Shown here: in pieces, positions 9,076 through 17,936 of the stretch
Layout of the letters: every line of letters starts with the position of its first letter
Numbering within the stretch: position 1 is the first letter of the stretch
Assembly: GCF_003063435.1 (NCBI RefSeq)
Contig: NZ_NESL01000007.1
Span: 1 to 64,000, forward strand
Reading direction: 5' to 3'
Source: Limnohabitans sp. 2KL-1
GTDB lineage: Bacteria; Pseudomonadota; Gammaproteobacteria; Burkholderiales; Burkholderiaceae_C
DNA length: 64,000 nt
Notes under the pieces: generated by a model
Seen by the model: the letters and a program-made list of their open reading frames with translations, nothing else
Told to the model about the DNA's origin: nothing
Databases searched by the model: none
Made by a program: the position numbers and the translations under genes

Positions 9076-10301
9076 ACAGCGATGCTTCATTGCCCCGACT
9101 GGGGTATCTGGTCAGCACTTATCCGGCCATTTCTCACACATTTATCTTGCGTGAAATACAGCATTTGCGGCGTGATGGGTGGCAGATTGTCAGTGCCTCG
9201 GTCAATCAACCAGATCGACCATTGGCACAGATGGAGGCTTACGAAAGGCAAGAAGCCGAGACCACTTATGGCATCAAAGCCGATGGTGCACGTGGTGCGC
9301 TGAAAGCCGCCTTGTGGGCTGTGGCGCGTTATGGCTTTTCCAGTGTGAAGATGTTGGCCTCTGCCTTTCGGTTGGGTGGCGCGGCCAAGCCTTGGAAGGG
9401 CCTCGCCTATGGCGTTGAGGCGCTGATGGTGGCGCGCTGGATGGAGCAACAGGGCTTGCGCCATTTGCATGTGCATTTTGGCAACGCAGGAGCCACCGTC
9501 GGTTTGTTAACCAAGCGCTTGAACCAATGCCATTTGTCCTTGACCATTCATGGGCCTGATGAGTTTGATGATGTGCCTGGGCAGCACTTGGCCCTCAAAA
9601 TGAAAGAGGCTGATGCGGTGATTTGCATCAGCCAGTTTGCGCGCAGCCAGTTGATGCGCATCAGTGACAGTGATCACTGGCACAAGATGCAAGTGTGCCG
9701 CCTGGGGGTGGATCCGGCGCAGTTTCCTTATCGGTCTAGGGTGGCGTCTGAAGTGGTTCAGATGTTGTGTGTGGGGCGGTTGACGCCTGCCAAATGCCAG
9801 GTGTTGCTGGTTCAAGCTTGCGCCCAATTGCGCGGTGGGGGCATGTCCTTTCATCTCAAAATGGTGGGGGCCGGGCCTGACCGGGCTCGCATTGAACGCG
9901 AAGTGGCTTTGCATGGTCTGCAAAACCACATCACCATGACCGGCGCCTTGAACCAACAAGAAGTCAAGAACGCTTTTGCGCAAGCTGATGTGTTTGTTTT
10001 GCCCAGTCTGGCCGAAGGCATACCGGTGGTGTTGATGGAGGCCATGTGCAGTGGTGTGCCTTGTGTCACCACGCCTGTCAATGGCATACCCGAGTTGATT
10101 CAGCACGGTGTGTCGGGCCTGCTGACCACCCCGGGAGATGTGGCCAGTTTGACCTCGCAACTTCAGCTGATCTTAAGCAGCAGTGACTTGCGCGAGTCTC
10201 TAGCCAAAGAGGCTCGCCACAAGGTCACAACAGATTTTGATCTGGCCAATAACGTGCGCCATTTGGGCAAGTTGTTTCAAGAGTTTCCTAGAAATGTGTG
10301 A
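9072..10301 (+). CDS. Glycosyltransferase family 4
   Basis: 409 residues. N-terminal YLVSTYPAISHTFILREIQHL is typical of GT4 enzymes of colanic-acid/exopolysaccharide type (WcaL/EpsD-like). The C-terminal domain holds MLCVGRLTPAKCQVLLVQA and the EX7E motif PSLAEGIPVVLMEAMCSGVP followed by TPVNGIPELI and HGVSGLLTTPGD. ATGA overlap with the acyltransferase gene shows translational coupling within the EPS operon. Sugar specificity is not readable. Confidence 0.88.
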   Translation: MNSDASLPRLGYLVSTYPAISHTFILREIQHLRRDGWQIVSASVNQPDRPLAQMEAYERQEAETTYGIKADGARGALKAALWAVARYGFSSVKMLASAFRLGGAAKPWKGLAYGVEALMVARWMEQQGLRHLHVHFGNAGATVGLLTKRLNQCHLSLTIHGPDEFDDVPGQHLALKMKEADAVICISQFARSQLMRISDSDHWHKMQVCRLGVDPAQFPYRSRVASEVVQMLCVGRLTPAKCQVLLVQACAQLRGGGMSFHLKMVGAGPDRARIEREVALHGLQNHITMTGALNQQEVKNAFAQADVFVLPSLAEGIPVVLMEAMCSGVPCVTTPVNGIPELIQHGVSGLLTTPGDVASLTSQLQLILSSSDLRESLAKEARHKVTTDFDLANNVRHLGKLFQEFPRNV

Positions 10302-10346
10302 ACGTCGTTTACGCACAGCAACCGACCAACAAACAAGGCTAAACGC

Positions 10347-11315
10347 ATGGACCTTTCCATTCTGATCGTGACCTATAACTCTGCACGCTTGGTGGGGCCT
10401 TTGTTGAGCCGCCTTCAAATTCAGCTGCAAGATTTGCAAGCGGAAGTGATCGTGGTGGACAACGCATCCAAAGACGATACGGTTTTGGTGATCCGCGATG
10501 AACACCCGTGGGTCAAACTGGTGGCCAGCCCGGAAAATCTGGGTTTTGCAGCGGGCAACAACCTGGCTGCAAGACATGCTGAAGGTACAAATTTGCTGCT
10601 TCTCAATCCGGATGCGATTCCGCATGAGGGCGCCTTGAAACGCGGGTTGGCCCTGCTGGCGGGACATGAGCGTGTCGGCCTAGCCGGTGGTGAGTTGCGC
10701 GGACCGGACAACAGCAGGCAGCCTACAGCACGCATGTTTCCGCGTTTGCGCGACGAATTTTTCATACTGTCAGGTATTGCGGGACTGTTTCCCAAAAGCC
10801 CAACATGGTCAAGGTTGAACAGGGGCTGGGCAGACCCCGAGCAGGCCGCCCAGGTGGACTGGATACCTGGGGCATTTGTCTTCATCCCTGCCAAGGTGTT
10901 CCGCCAGCTGGACGGTTTTGATGAGCGGTTTTTCATGTACCACGAAGAAGTGGACCTTTGCCGACGGATGGCCCGCGAGGGTTTAGCGGTGTGGTATTGG
11001 CCAGAAATCAAGGCTATGCACATTGGCGGCGAATCGGCAAAAACGGTGAATCAAGCCCGAATTTCAAAGTCCGGTCTGCAGCTGGAGAGTTGGCGGATGC
11101 GCAGCGCCTTTTTGTATTACAGAAAACACCACGGTCTATTGGGTGGGGCGGGGCTCCTTGGCATCGAGTGGTCATGGATCAAGTTGAGGCAATTGAAAGC
11201 GGTGTTGCAAGGAAAAAAGGCCAAGGCACAAGACTTTGCGCAGCATGCCAGTCAGTTGGTGCAGGCTTGGCATGACACGCTTGGTGGCAAAGCTAGCCCA
11301 CCCAGGCCATGGTGA
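10347..11315 (+). CDS. Glycosyltransferase family 2, rhamnosyltransferase-like
   Basis: 322 residues. SILIVTYNSARLVGPLL, VIVVDNASKDDTV and NLLLLNPDAIPHEG give the GT-A core; WIPGAFVFIPAKVFRQLDGF and FFMYHEEVDLCRRMAREG match the conserved C-terminal part of RfbN/WbbL-like rhamnosyltransferases (dTDP-L-rhamnose users). The window also encodes rfbB and rfbD at 43465-45419, so rhamnose is a plausible component of the polymer, but the donor is inferred. Starts 45 bases after the preceding gene. Confidence 0.82.
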   Translation: MDLSILIVTYNSARLVGPLLSRLQIQLQDLQAEVIVVDNASKDDTVLVIRDEHPWVKLVASPENLGFAAGNNLAARHAEGTNLLLLNPDAIPHEGALKRGLALLAGHERVGLAGGELRGPDNSRQPTARMFPRLRDEFFILSGIAGLFPKSPTWSRLNRGWADPEQAAQVDWIPGAFVFIPAKVFRQLDGFDERFFMYHEEVDLCRRMAREGLAVWYWPEIKAMHIGGESAKTVNQARISKSGLQLESWRMRSAFLYYRKHHGLLGGAGLLGIEWSWIKLRQLKAVLQGKKAKAQDFAQHASQLVQAWHDTLGGKASPPRPW

Positions 11316-11337
11316 AAGTGTGCGCAAGGTGGTTGCC

Positions 11338-12720
11338 ATGATCGATTCAGGTGAATCTCCCGGCTTGGGTGGGCGGATGGTCAAGGCCGCCTTGTGGCTG
11401 GTGGGCAGCAACGTGTCGTCACAGGCCTTGCGGCTCATCAGTAGCTTGGTGCTGACGCGCTTGCTCATGCCAGATGCCTTTGGGTTGATGACTGCGATGA
11501 GTACGCTGTATTTTGGCCTGGTCATGTTTTCGGACATGGGCATTTGGCAAAGTGTGGTTAAAAGCGATCAAGGCACCGAAGCCCGTTTTTTGGGAACCGC
11601 TTGGGCCGTGCAACTCATCAGGGCCATGATTTTGGTGGTGCTGGTGTGCCTGATGGGGTTTGGCGTTCACATCTTGTCGCAAAGCCACTGGATACAGGTG
11701 TCCTCGGTTTACGCCGACCCGAGAATGCCGTGGATGATGGCATCGTTCGCCGTTTGCGCTGTGTTGCAAGGTTTGGAGTCGATGAAGCTGGCGACAGCAC
11801 AAAGAAACTTGCATGGCAAATATTTGGCGCGGTTGGAATTTTTGTCTCAGCTTGCGGCCATGCTCACCACCATCGGTCTGACATGGTGGACAAGCTCCGT
11901 TTGGTCTTTGATGGTCGGTGCGATGGTGAACGGTATGACGCGGACGCTGCTCAGCCATTTTTATTTGCCCGGAAAAAATGTGCGGCCATGCTGGGACAAA
12001 GGACACGCTGCGGAAATCATCGGGTTTGGCAAATGGATTTTTCTGTCGTCCATCATCGGGTTCTTGGCGGCTAACATTGAAAAGCTCATCTTGGCGGCAC
12101 TTTTAAGTGCCACCAGTTTTGGTTTGTATTCAATTGCCAGCACCCTGTTGGCCGCAGTGGTTGGGATTTATTCCAGCCTGAATGGGCATGTGGTGTTTCC
12201 GAGCCTGAGCCAGGCCCTGCGCAGTCACAGAGATGACATGGTGCGCATCTATGGCCGAGTCCAGCGCATTGTGGATGTGCTGTTGGGTGGGCTTTCTGGT
12301 GCATTGATCATGGCCGGCCAATGGGCGGTTTGGGTGTTGTATGACCCGCGCTATGAGCAGGCGGGCTGGATGCTGCAAACCTTGGGTTGGGGATTGCTCG
12401 CATTGCGCTATCAGGTTGTAGAGCAATTGATGTTTGCCAATAACCAGCCGGCCTGGGTCAGTGCCAACAACGCGCTCAGAGCCTTGGGCTTGGTGATCAC
12501 AGTTCCTGCGGGCTTTGCACTGGCGGGTGAGCGTGGCGCTTTGCTGGCCGTGGTGGGGTGTCAATTTGCCAGCTGGCCCTTGAGCCTGGTTTTCAAGTGG
12601 CGCGAAGGTTTGTTGGGACGCGCATCAGAGCGGTGGTGGTTGCCGGCCGTGTTAGCAGGTTTGCTATTGGGATGGGGCGTGGATAGGCTGTTTCTTGCCA
12701 TTTGGCCAGGTCATGCTTGA
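11338..12720 (+). CDS. Polysaccharide flippase, Wzx/MOP superfamily
   Basis: From ATG 11338 the protein has 460 residues and about 12-14 membrane helices. VKAALWLVGSNVSSQALRLISSLVLTRLL is the typical first segment of lipopolysaccharide/EPS oligosaccharide flippases (RfbX/Wzx; Polysacc_synt family). Upstream in-frame codons back to 11236 overlap the previous gene by 80 bases and lack family similarity, so 11338 (after AAGGTGG) is preferred. Function: moves the undecaprenyl-linked repeat unit to the periplasm, where the Wzy-like protein polymerises it. Confidence 0.87.
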   Translation: MIDSGESPGLGGRMVKAALWLVGSNVSSQALRLISSLVLTRLLMPDAFGLMTAMSTLYFGLVMFSDMGIWQSVVKSDQGTEARFLGTAWAVQLIRAMILVVLVCLMGFGVHILSQSHWIQVSSVYADPRMPWMMASFAVCAVLQGLESMKLATAQRNLHGKYLARLEFLSQLAAMLTTIGLTWWTSSVWSLMVGAMVNGMTRTLLSHFYLPGKNVRPCWDKGHAAEIIGFGKWIFLSSIIGFLAANIEKLILAALLSATSFGLYSIASTLLAAVVGIYSSLNGHVVFPSLSQALRSHRDDMVRIYGRVQRIVDVLLGGLSGALIMAGQWAVWVLYDPRYEQAGWMLQTLGWGLLALRYQVVEQLMFANNQPAWVSANNALRALGLVITVPAGFALAGERGALLAVVGCQFASWPLSLVFKWREGLLGRASERWWLPAVLAGLLLGWGVDRLFLAIWPGHA

Positions 12721-12730
12721 GGAATAAAAA

Positions 12731-13843
12731 ATGCAATGGACTTTTTTAATGCCGGCAGATGACCTGACTGGTGGCAACCGGGTCGTGGCAACGTATGCGA
12801 AATGCTTGCAAAAGTTGGGGCACGAAGTGTTGGTGGTGAGCAATGCCCCTGACAAACCACCGCTGCGAAAATGGGTAAGTACCTTGGTGCGTGGGCGTTG
12901 GGGAAATTTGATGCGGATGATCAAGCCTAGACCCGGCCATGTGGCCAACTCAGGTGTGCCGCACAAGGTGCTACCCCGGAAGAGGGCCATTGTTGCAAGC
13001 GATCTGCCGGATGCGGATGTGGTTGTGGCCACATGGTGGGAAACAGCCGATTGGATGCACGAGTTGCCGAGTAATAAAGGCCTTCATGTTCATTTGATAC
13101 AGGGTTACGAAATTTGGATTGATCCATCTCATACACCCTGCGTACACAGGGCATTGCGCCACCCAAATTTGAAGATTGCCATCTCTCATGGGTTGAGGCA
13201 GACCATTGAGGACAAGCTCGGCCCGTTGGACATGCACGTGGTACCCAATGCGGTAGATCTGGTTCAGTTCAACGCATCACCCAGAGCGCGAAATCTGGTT
13301 CCAAGGGTCGGTTTCATCTATGCCCAAGCGGCCATCAAGGGGGCCGATGTTTGCGCTGCGGCCTGTGATTTGGCTCGTCAAAAGATACCGAATTTGCAGG
13401 TGCTGAGCTTTGGAGTCGATGACCTGTTGAGTCCTCAGGACTTGCCTATAGGGACGCAGTACTTTCAACGACCTGCTCAAAACATGCTGGCTGGTTTGTA
13501 CGCCCAATGCGATGTCTGGTTGTTTGGTTCACGCTTGGACAGTTTTGGGCTGCCGATTTTAGAGGCAATGGCTTGTCGTACACCCGTGATTGGCGTGCCG
13601 ATTGGCGCAGCCCCTGATTTGCTTGCAAATGGTGGTGGCGTGTTGGTGCCGAGTGAGTCGCCACAGGCCATGGCCGATGCCATGGTGGCGGTGTTGTCTG
13701 AGTCGCCATCCGATTGGCTTAGGCGATCAGATCTGGCCCACACCCGCGCACATGCTTATTCGTGGGAAGACGCCACACAAAGATTGCTGGGTTTGCTGCA
13801 AGACCACGCAGCCCAAGCCAGGGAGCGCAGATCACATGGATGA
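12731..13843 (+). CDS. Glycosyltransferase family 4
   Basis: 370 residues. N-terminal WTFLMPADDLTGGNRVVATY has the GGNxV loop of GT4 enzymes; the C-terminal domain includes CDVWLFGSRLDSFGLPILEA with MACRTPVIGVPIGAAPDLL, the EX7E region in which the first acidic residue is Asp. Starts 10 bases after the flippase and overlaps the next gene by 8 bases, so it is part of the same transcript. Donor and acceptor unknown. Confidence 0.85.
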   Translation: MQWTFLMPADDLTGGNRVVATYAKCLQKLGHEVLVVSNAPDKPPLRKWVSTLVRGRWGNLMRMIKPRPGHVANSGVPHKVLPRKRAIVASDLPDADVVVATWWETADWMHELPSNKGLHVHLIQGYEIWIDPSHTPCVHRALRHPNLKIAISHGLRQTIEDKLGPLDMHVVPNAVDLVQFNASPRARNLVPRVGFIYAQAAIKGADVCAAACDLARQKIPNLQVLSFGVDDLLSPQDLPIGTQYFQRPAQNMLAGLYAQCDVWLFGSRLDSFGLPILEAMACRTPVIGVPIGAAPDLLANGGGVLVPSESPQAMADAMVAVLSESPSDWLRRSDLAHTRAHAYSWEDATQRLLGLLQDHAAQARERRSHG

Positions 13844-14957
13844 CAACAGACGACAGGTCATGGGCCTGCTGGGTTTGCCTATGGACCGGTTGACTTTGCA
13901 AGAAGCCACGGACCGGGTGCGGCAAGCCGTCAGACAAAAACAAAGGTTGTTCCTGTCGACACCCAACTTGAATTTTTTGATGGGTTGCCAAACCGATTTG
14001 GCCTTTCGTTTATCGGTCATTGACAGTGACCTGTCGACAGCAGATGGTATGCCTTTGATCTGGATGTCTAGGTGGCTGGGCGCACCATTGCCTGAGCGGG
14101 TAACCGGGTCCAATATTTTTGAAAAGCTGGAAAACGATGCATTGGCACCAGGCGAAATGCCGCTGCGTGTTTATTTTTTTGGTGGCCCCGATGGGGCGGC
14201 TGAACAAGCAGCCGAAAACCTGACTAAAAATACGAAGAACATGGTGTGCGTAGGGCATGCCTCGCCCGGTTTTGGTTCAGTGGATACATTGAGTGCGCCG
14301 CATTTCATTGACCACATCAATGCCAGCCAAGCCGATATCCTGGTGGTGGCCATGGGAGCCGTCAAGGGGCAGGCGTGGTTGCAAAAAAACCGTGCCACCA
14401 TCGTTGTGCCGGTAATCAGTCATCTGGGCGCGGTGATCAACTTTGCAGCAGGCACTGTATTGCGCGCACCGCTTTGGGTGCAGCGCACAGGGCTTGAATG
14501 GTTGTGGCGCATCAAGGAGGAGCCGGCATTGTGGCGAAGGTATGGGCAAGATGCGCTGGCCTTTGTTCGTTTATTCGCCAAGCAGTTGCTGCCTTACATG
14601 GTCTGGACGTGGATGCGAAGATGGCAACCTGCACAGCAGATGGCCCGATTGTGGGTTGAATCAGCCGACGAACGCGACCACATGGTGCGCCTGGATGGGG
14701 CTTGGCGTGCATCGGATGTTGAGCGTTGCCATGCTGGGTTTGATCAAATCAAAAATGGCCAAGGCGCTGTGACCGTGAACCTGACGAATGTGACGGACAT
14801 GGGTCCCGAGTTGGCCGGGGAGTTGCTGGACTTATGCCGATGCTTGCGAGCACAACAGCGCAGCCTGAGTCTGCTGGCCGGCGATGGAATGGCCAAACGC
14901 TTGCTGCATTGGCATGGGTTGACCTTTTTATTGACCATGCAAGGTGAGCAGAGATGA
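13836..14957 (+). CDS. WecG/TagA/CpsF glycosyltransferase fused to a C-terminal STAS-like domain
   Basis: ATG 13836 gives 373 residues; it overlaps the previous stop by 8 bases. Residues 1-255 are a GT26 transferase: STPNLNFLMGC, STADGMPLIW (acidic catalytic/binding loop), VYFFGGPDGAAEQAAE, VAMGAVKGQAWLQKN and GLEWLWRIKEEPALWRRY. Family role: adds a ManNAc-type or glucosyl sugar to a polyprenyl-linked acceptor. Residues about 275-373 are extra: DGAWRASDVERCHAGFDQI, AVTVNLTNVTDMGPELAGEL and LSLLAGDGMAKRLLHWHGL follow the beta-alpha pattern of STAS/MlaB domains, with TDMGPEL where anti-sigma antagonists have DSSG. The phosphorylatable Ser is not present. See findings. Confidence 0.85.
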   Translation: MDDNRRQVMGLLGLPMDRLTLQEATDRVRQAVRQKQRLFLSTPNLNFLMGCQTDLAFRLSVIDSDLSTADGMPLIWMSRWLGAPLPERVTGSNIFEKLENDALAPGEMPLRVYFFGGPDGAAEQAAENLTKNTKNMVCVGHASPGFGSVDTLSAPHFIDHINASQADILVVAMGAVKGQAWLQKNRATIVVPVISHLGAVINFAAGTVLRAPLWVQRTGLEWLWRIKEEPALWRRYGQDALAFVRLFAKQLLPYMVWTWMRRWQPAQQMARLWVESADERDHMVRLDGAWRASDVERCHAGFDQIKNGQGAVTVNLTNVTDMGPELAGELLDLCRCLRAQQRSLSLLAGDGMAKRLLHWHGLTFLLTMQGEQR

Positions 14958-15964
14958 CCGTTGCAGAAAAAAATGCCCAAATTCAATCCCTACGCGGTTT
15001 GGCTTGTGTTTTGTTGGTGCTCTACCACGTGGTGGGTGACAGTCCCACAAATGGCTTGCGTGTGGCTGATGGACCTGTGCGTTGGTTGAATGATGGCTTG
15101 GCCTATTTGCGCATGCCGTTGTTCACCTTTTTGTCTGGCTGGGTGTATGCGCTGAGACCTTTTCAAGGTGATGTGGCTTCATTCATGAAGGGCAAGGCCC
15201 GCCGATTGCTGGTGCCCATGTTGTTTGTAGGGACCATCTTTGCACTGTTGCAGTCGATGGTGCCGGGGAGCAATGCGGCAGTGCACCGTTGGTATTTGCT
15301 GCACATTGAGCCCGTAGCGCACTTTTGGTATTTGGAGTCCTTGCTGTGGGTTTTTGTTGGCGTGGCCTTGCTGGAAAAATGGGGGCGTTTGGCCAGGCCT
15401 TGGTGGTTTGCGGCCTGGTTCGTGTGTGTTGTCGCGCTGTATCTGTCGATCGGCGGCCCTCGCATGCTGGGCATTGAGGGCGCCATTTACCTTGCGCCTT
15501 ATTTTTTGTGGGGCCTGGCGTTGTCTCGTTTTGATGTGAGAGCCCTCGCCATGAATAACGGGGTGATGTTTGTAATTCTGATTGTCGCCGTGATCGCCAT
15601 GTTTCGCATGGGTGTGCCGATGCCCAACCCGGACCGCAGAACTGCGGAGATGTTGATGGCAGGTTTGTGTCTGTGTGTGCTTGTTTTGCGCATGCCTTTA
15701 AAGGGCGCATGGTGGGCCAAGGTTGGCGCTTCCTCATATGCCATTTATTTGTTTCATGTTTTTTTTACGGCAGCGTCTCGCATTGCTACAGAAAAAATGG
15801 CCATGTCATGGCTTCCATTGCAGATTGCGCTGGGCGGGCTGTTAGGCGTTGCAGGGCCTATGTGGATAGAAAAATGGGCCACGCAAAGCAGACTGACTGG
15901 GTTCCTCATGTTGGGCAAGTCGCTGGGCAAAGTCGGGGTACGACGCAAGGGGAAGCAGAAATGA
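14954..15964 (+). CDS. Acyltransferase 3 family membrane protein
   Basis: 336 residues, about ten TM helices. IQSLRGLACVLLVLYHVVG is the signature N-terminus (RG...H) of acyltransferase family 3, and FTFLSGWVYALRPF and YAIYLFHVFFTAASRI are conserved internal and C-terminal segments. Coupled by ATGA to the WecG-STAS gene and by ATGA to the next gene. Probable O-acylation of the EPS unit in the membrane; a GC-rich relative of the AT-rich acyltransferase at 3849. Confidence 0.85.
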   Translation: MTVAEKNAQIQSLRGLACVLLVLYHVVGDSPTNGLRVADGPVRWLNDGLAYLRMPLFTFLSGWVYALRPFQGDVASFMKGKARRLLVPMLFVGTIFALLQSMVPGSNAAVHRWYLLHIEPVAHFWYLESLLWVFVGVALLEKWGRLARPWWFAAWFVCVVALYLSIGGPRMLGIEGAIYLAPYFLWGLALSRFDVRALAMNNGVMFVILIVAVIAMFRMGVPMPNPDRRTAEMLMAGLCLCVLVLRMPLKGAWWAKVGASSYAIYLFHVFFTAASRIATEKMAMSWLPLQIALGGLLGVAGPMWIEKWATQSRLTGFLMLGKSLGKVGVRRKGKQK

Positions 15965-16515
15965 TGCAGATGGATGTCGTGAGTCAAGCCCTGGATGTTT
16001 GGTTTTTCAGCCACCCATTTCAGTGGAAAGATGTGGTGATGGCCTTAGGCTACGGACTTCCAGCGTTCATGATGCTGTCGGTAGGATGGTCGGCAGGGGA
16101 GAAAAAAAGGGCCTGTCTCTTCATGGGCGGTGTACTCGCCCTGATGTCGTTGAATGCCGTTTTTCAAATCAATGAAATTTTGTTGTATCTGGCGCGCAGT
16201 ATCGCCCGGGACAGCGGGCAATACGGTGCCAGAAGAAGCTTGCAGTTTGATGTGATCTTGGTCGGTGTCGCCATTGTGTTGGTGCTGCTGGCTAGGCTGC
16301 GCCATTCGCTGCGCTATTTGTGGGCTGACTATGGGGCGGTCGTGTTGGGAACCATGGCATTGGTTGGGTTGACATTTTTGCAGTCGATTTCATTTCATGA
16401 TGTCGATGCCATCTTGTACATCCGCATTGCCGGTGTGTCGGTGCACAAATGGCTGGAGGCTGCGGGCATTTGCTTCACGCTATGGGGCGCTTGGCGGGTT
16501 TATCGGAACAACTGA
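15961..16515 (+). CDS. Small integral membrane protein of EPS operon, function unknown
   Basis: 184 residues from ATG 15961 (ATGA overlap with the acyltransferase). Not recognised. Five or six hydrophobic helices are visible, e.g. VVMALGYGLPAFMMLSVGW, ACLFMGGVLALMSLNAVFQ and VILVGVAIVLVLLARL. The loop ARSIARDSGQYGARRSLQ is hydrophilic and basic. The pattern resembles the small multi-TM proteins found beside EPS genes, but no family can be named. Last gene of the plus-strand run that begins at the Wza-like gene. Confidence 0.65.
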   Translation: MMQMDVVSQALDVWFFSHPFQWKDVVMALGYGLPAFMMLSVGWSAGEKKRACLFMGGVLALMSLNAVFQINEILLYLARSIARDSGQYGARRSLQFDVILVGVAIVLVLLARLRHSLRYLWADYGAVVLGTMALVGLTFLQSISFHDVDAILYIRIAGVSVHKWLEAAGICFTLWGAWRVYRNN

Positions 16516-16570
16516 AGGAGAGGCTGATTTGTTCGAAAATGATTCTACTGAATAGAAGTCTCATTCGTCT

Positions 16571-17755
16571 TCAGTGGCGGTCGGTACGTTTCCAGCCAGA
16601 CCTTTTTTTCATGAAATAGGCAATGTAGATGGGCAGTTTCCAGATCGCGTACAAAGGGGTGGTCAGCAGTTCGCGCATGCTCAAAAGATGACGACCAAAA
16701 AACCACCAGCCAACAAGAACCGACAACGATAAGGCCGCAAAACCGGATGCGGTGACCCAAGCCATGGGTTTCAATGCATCAAAAAACCAAGCTCCTGTGC
16801 AGGAAAGTAATTGCACTGCGCTGAGCAGCATCAAGTAAAACGCAATTGGCGGGATCATCAGATCCATGGCAAGGACCATCGGGGCCGCTTTGCGTTGTTT
16901 GAGCGCTTGCCACAACAATTGCGGCAATTCTTCACCCATGACAGCCATATGGCCGTGTTCCCATCGTGATTTTTGACCTTTGATGACAGCGCTGTTTTCC
17001 AAAAATTGGCTGTCAATTCGGGCTGATGACAAAAAACGGGGAGGGGTGCCTTGTAGGGTCAGTTCAATGCCCAGTTTCATGTCTTCTGTGATGTGACCAG
17101 TGGCCAAATTTGAGCTTGCAATGAGTTTCCAAGGCAAAGCCATTCCCGAGCCCATCAGGTGACATGCACCCCCTATGGCAAAAGAACCCAAAGGTCTGAC
17201 TTTGTTTTTCATCAGCATTGCAAACTCAACGACTCTGAAGCGAAGGGCGCTGTGTGGTCCCGTAGTCGTCATCAGATAAAGCATCTGTACGGGGTGGCCT
17301 GACGTATGGCATTCGGCGGAAAGGAGTTGCAGTGCGTTTTCAGAGAGCAGACAGTCAGCGTCAACAATGGCAACCACATCGGGTGGGCTTGAACGTAAGT
17401 GGTCAACACCAAAAGCGAGAGCAAAGCCTTTGCCACGAAGAGCGTCATTGAACCGCTCAATCGTCTCGGCACCGAATGTACGCGCTACCTCGGCCGTATC
17501 GTCTGTGCAATTGTCGGCAACGACCAAAAGACGATCTTTGGGGCCCATTTGGTTGCGTATGGATTGAAGTGTCGGCGTCAGATGCGTCGACTCGTTGTGT
17601 GCCGGAACGATGACCACCAAAGAAATGTCTCGCTGGCCTAACTTGGGGCTTAGTTGATGTGCCTTTGTTTTGAGTGATGCCAGCGTCAATGTCAGCATTG
17701 AAAACGCGGGGATGATGAGCAGTAAGCTTAAGAATGCAAAAAAGAACGAGAGCAT
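16571..17755 (-). CDS. Glycosyltransferase family 2, processive type
   Basis: 394 residues from ATG 17755 (a TTG at 17767 would add four). N-terminal TM, then VVIVPAHNESTHLTPTLQSI, VVADNCTDDTAEVA, IVDADCLLSENAL, TEDMKLGIELTLQG and the Q-x-x-R-W type motif GQKSRWEHGH, the D,D,D,QxxRW set of cellulose/hyaluronan-synthase-like enzymes. Two to three C-terminal TM helices follow. It is transcribed opposite to its EPS neighbours, with its own promoter region shared with the wzc-like gene. It may add a sugar with an independent timing, or make a separate beta-glycan. Confidence 0.85.
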   Translation of the reverse strand: MLSFFFAFLSLLLIIPAFSMLTLTLASLKTKAHQLSPKLGQRDISLVVIVPAHNESTHLTPTLQSIRNQMGPKDRLLVVADNCTDDTAEVARTFGAETIERFNDALRGKGFALAFGVDHLRSSPPDVVAIVDADCLLSENALQLLSAECHTSGHPVQMLYLMTTTGPHSALRFRVVEFAMLMKNKVRPLGSFAIGGACHLMGSGMALPWKLIASSNLATGHITEDMKLGIELTLQGTPPRFLSSARIDSQFLENSAVIKGQKSRWEHGHMAVMGEELPQLLWQALKQRKAAPMVLAMDLMIPPIAFYLMLLSAVQLLSCTGAWFFDALKPMAWVTASGFAALSLSVLVGWWFFGRHLLSMRELLTTPLYAIWKLPIYIAYFMKKRSGWKRTDRH

Positions 17756-17850
17756 TGGCGTATTCAACAGCGCTTAGAAAATGATCATCATACGCACAAT
17801 GCACATCATTTATTCATTCTTTAGATTCATAAAAAAATTATTTATGGCAC

Positions 17851-17856
17851 TATAAT
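17851..17856 (+). promoter_or_regulatory. Consensus -10 box upstream of wzc-like gene
   Basis: A perfect TATAAT lies 80 bases before the wzc-like start in an AT-rich divergent region (17756-17936). The hexamer about 17 bases upstream (CATAAA) is a poor -35, so this would need an activator or be a weak/alternative promoter. Suggestive only. Confidence 0.3.
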
Positions 17857-17936
17857 TTATATATTAGTTAATTTTGTGAAAATAAACACATCCCTGATGT
17901 TCGCCTTTCATGCTTCTTTAAATTAGGCAAAGTGTC

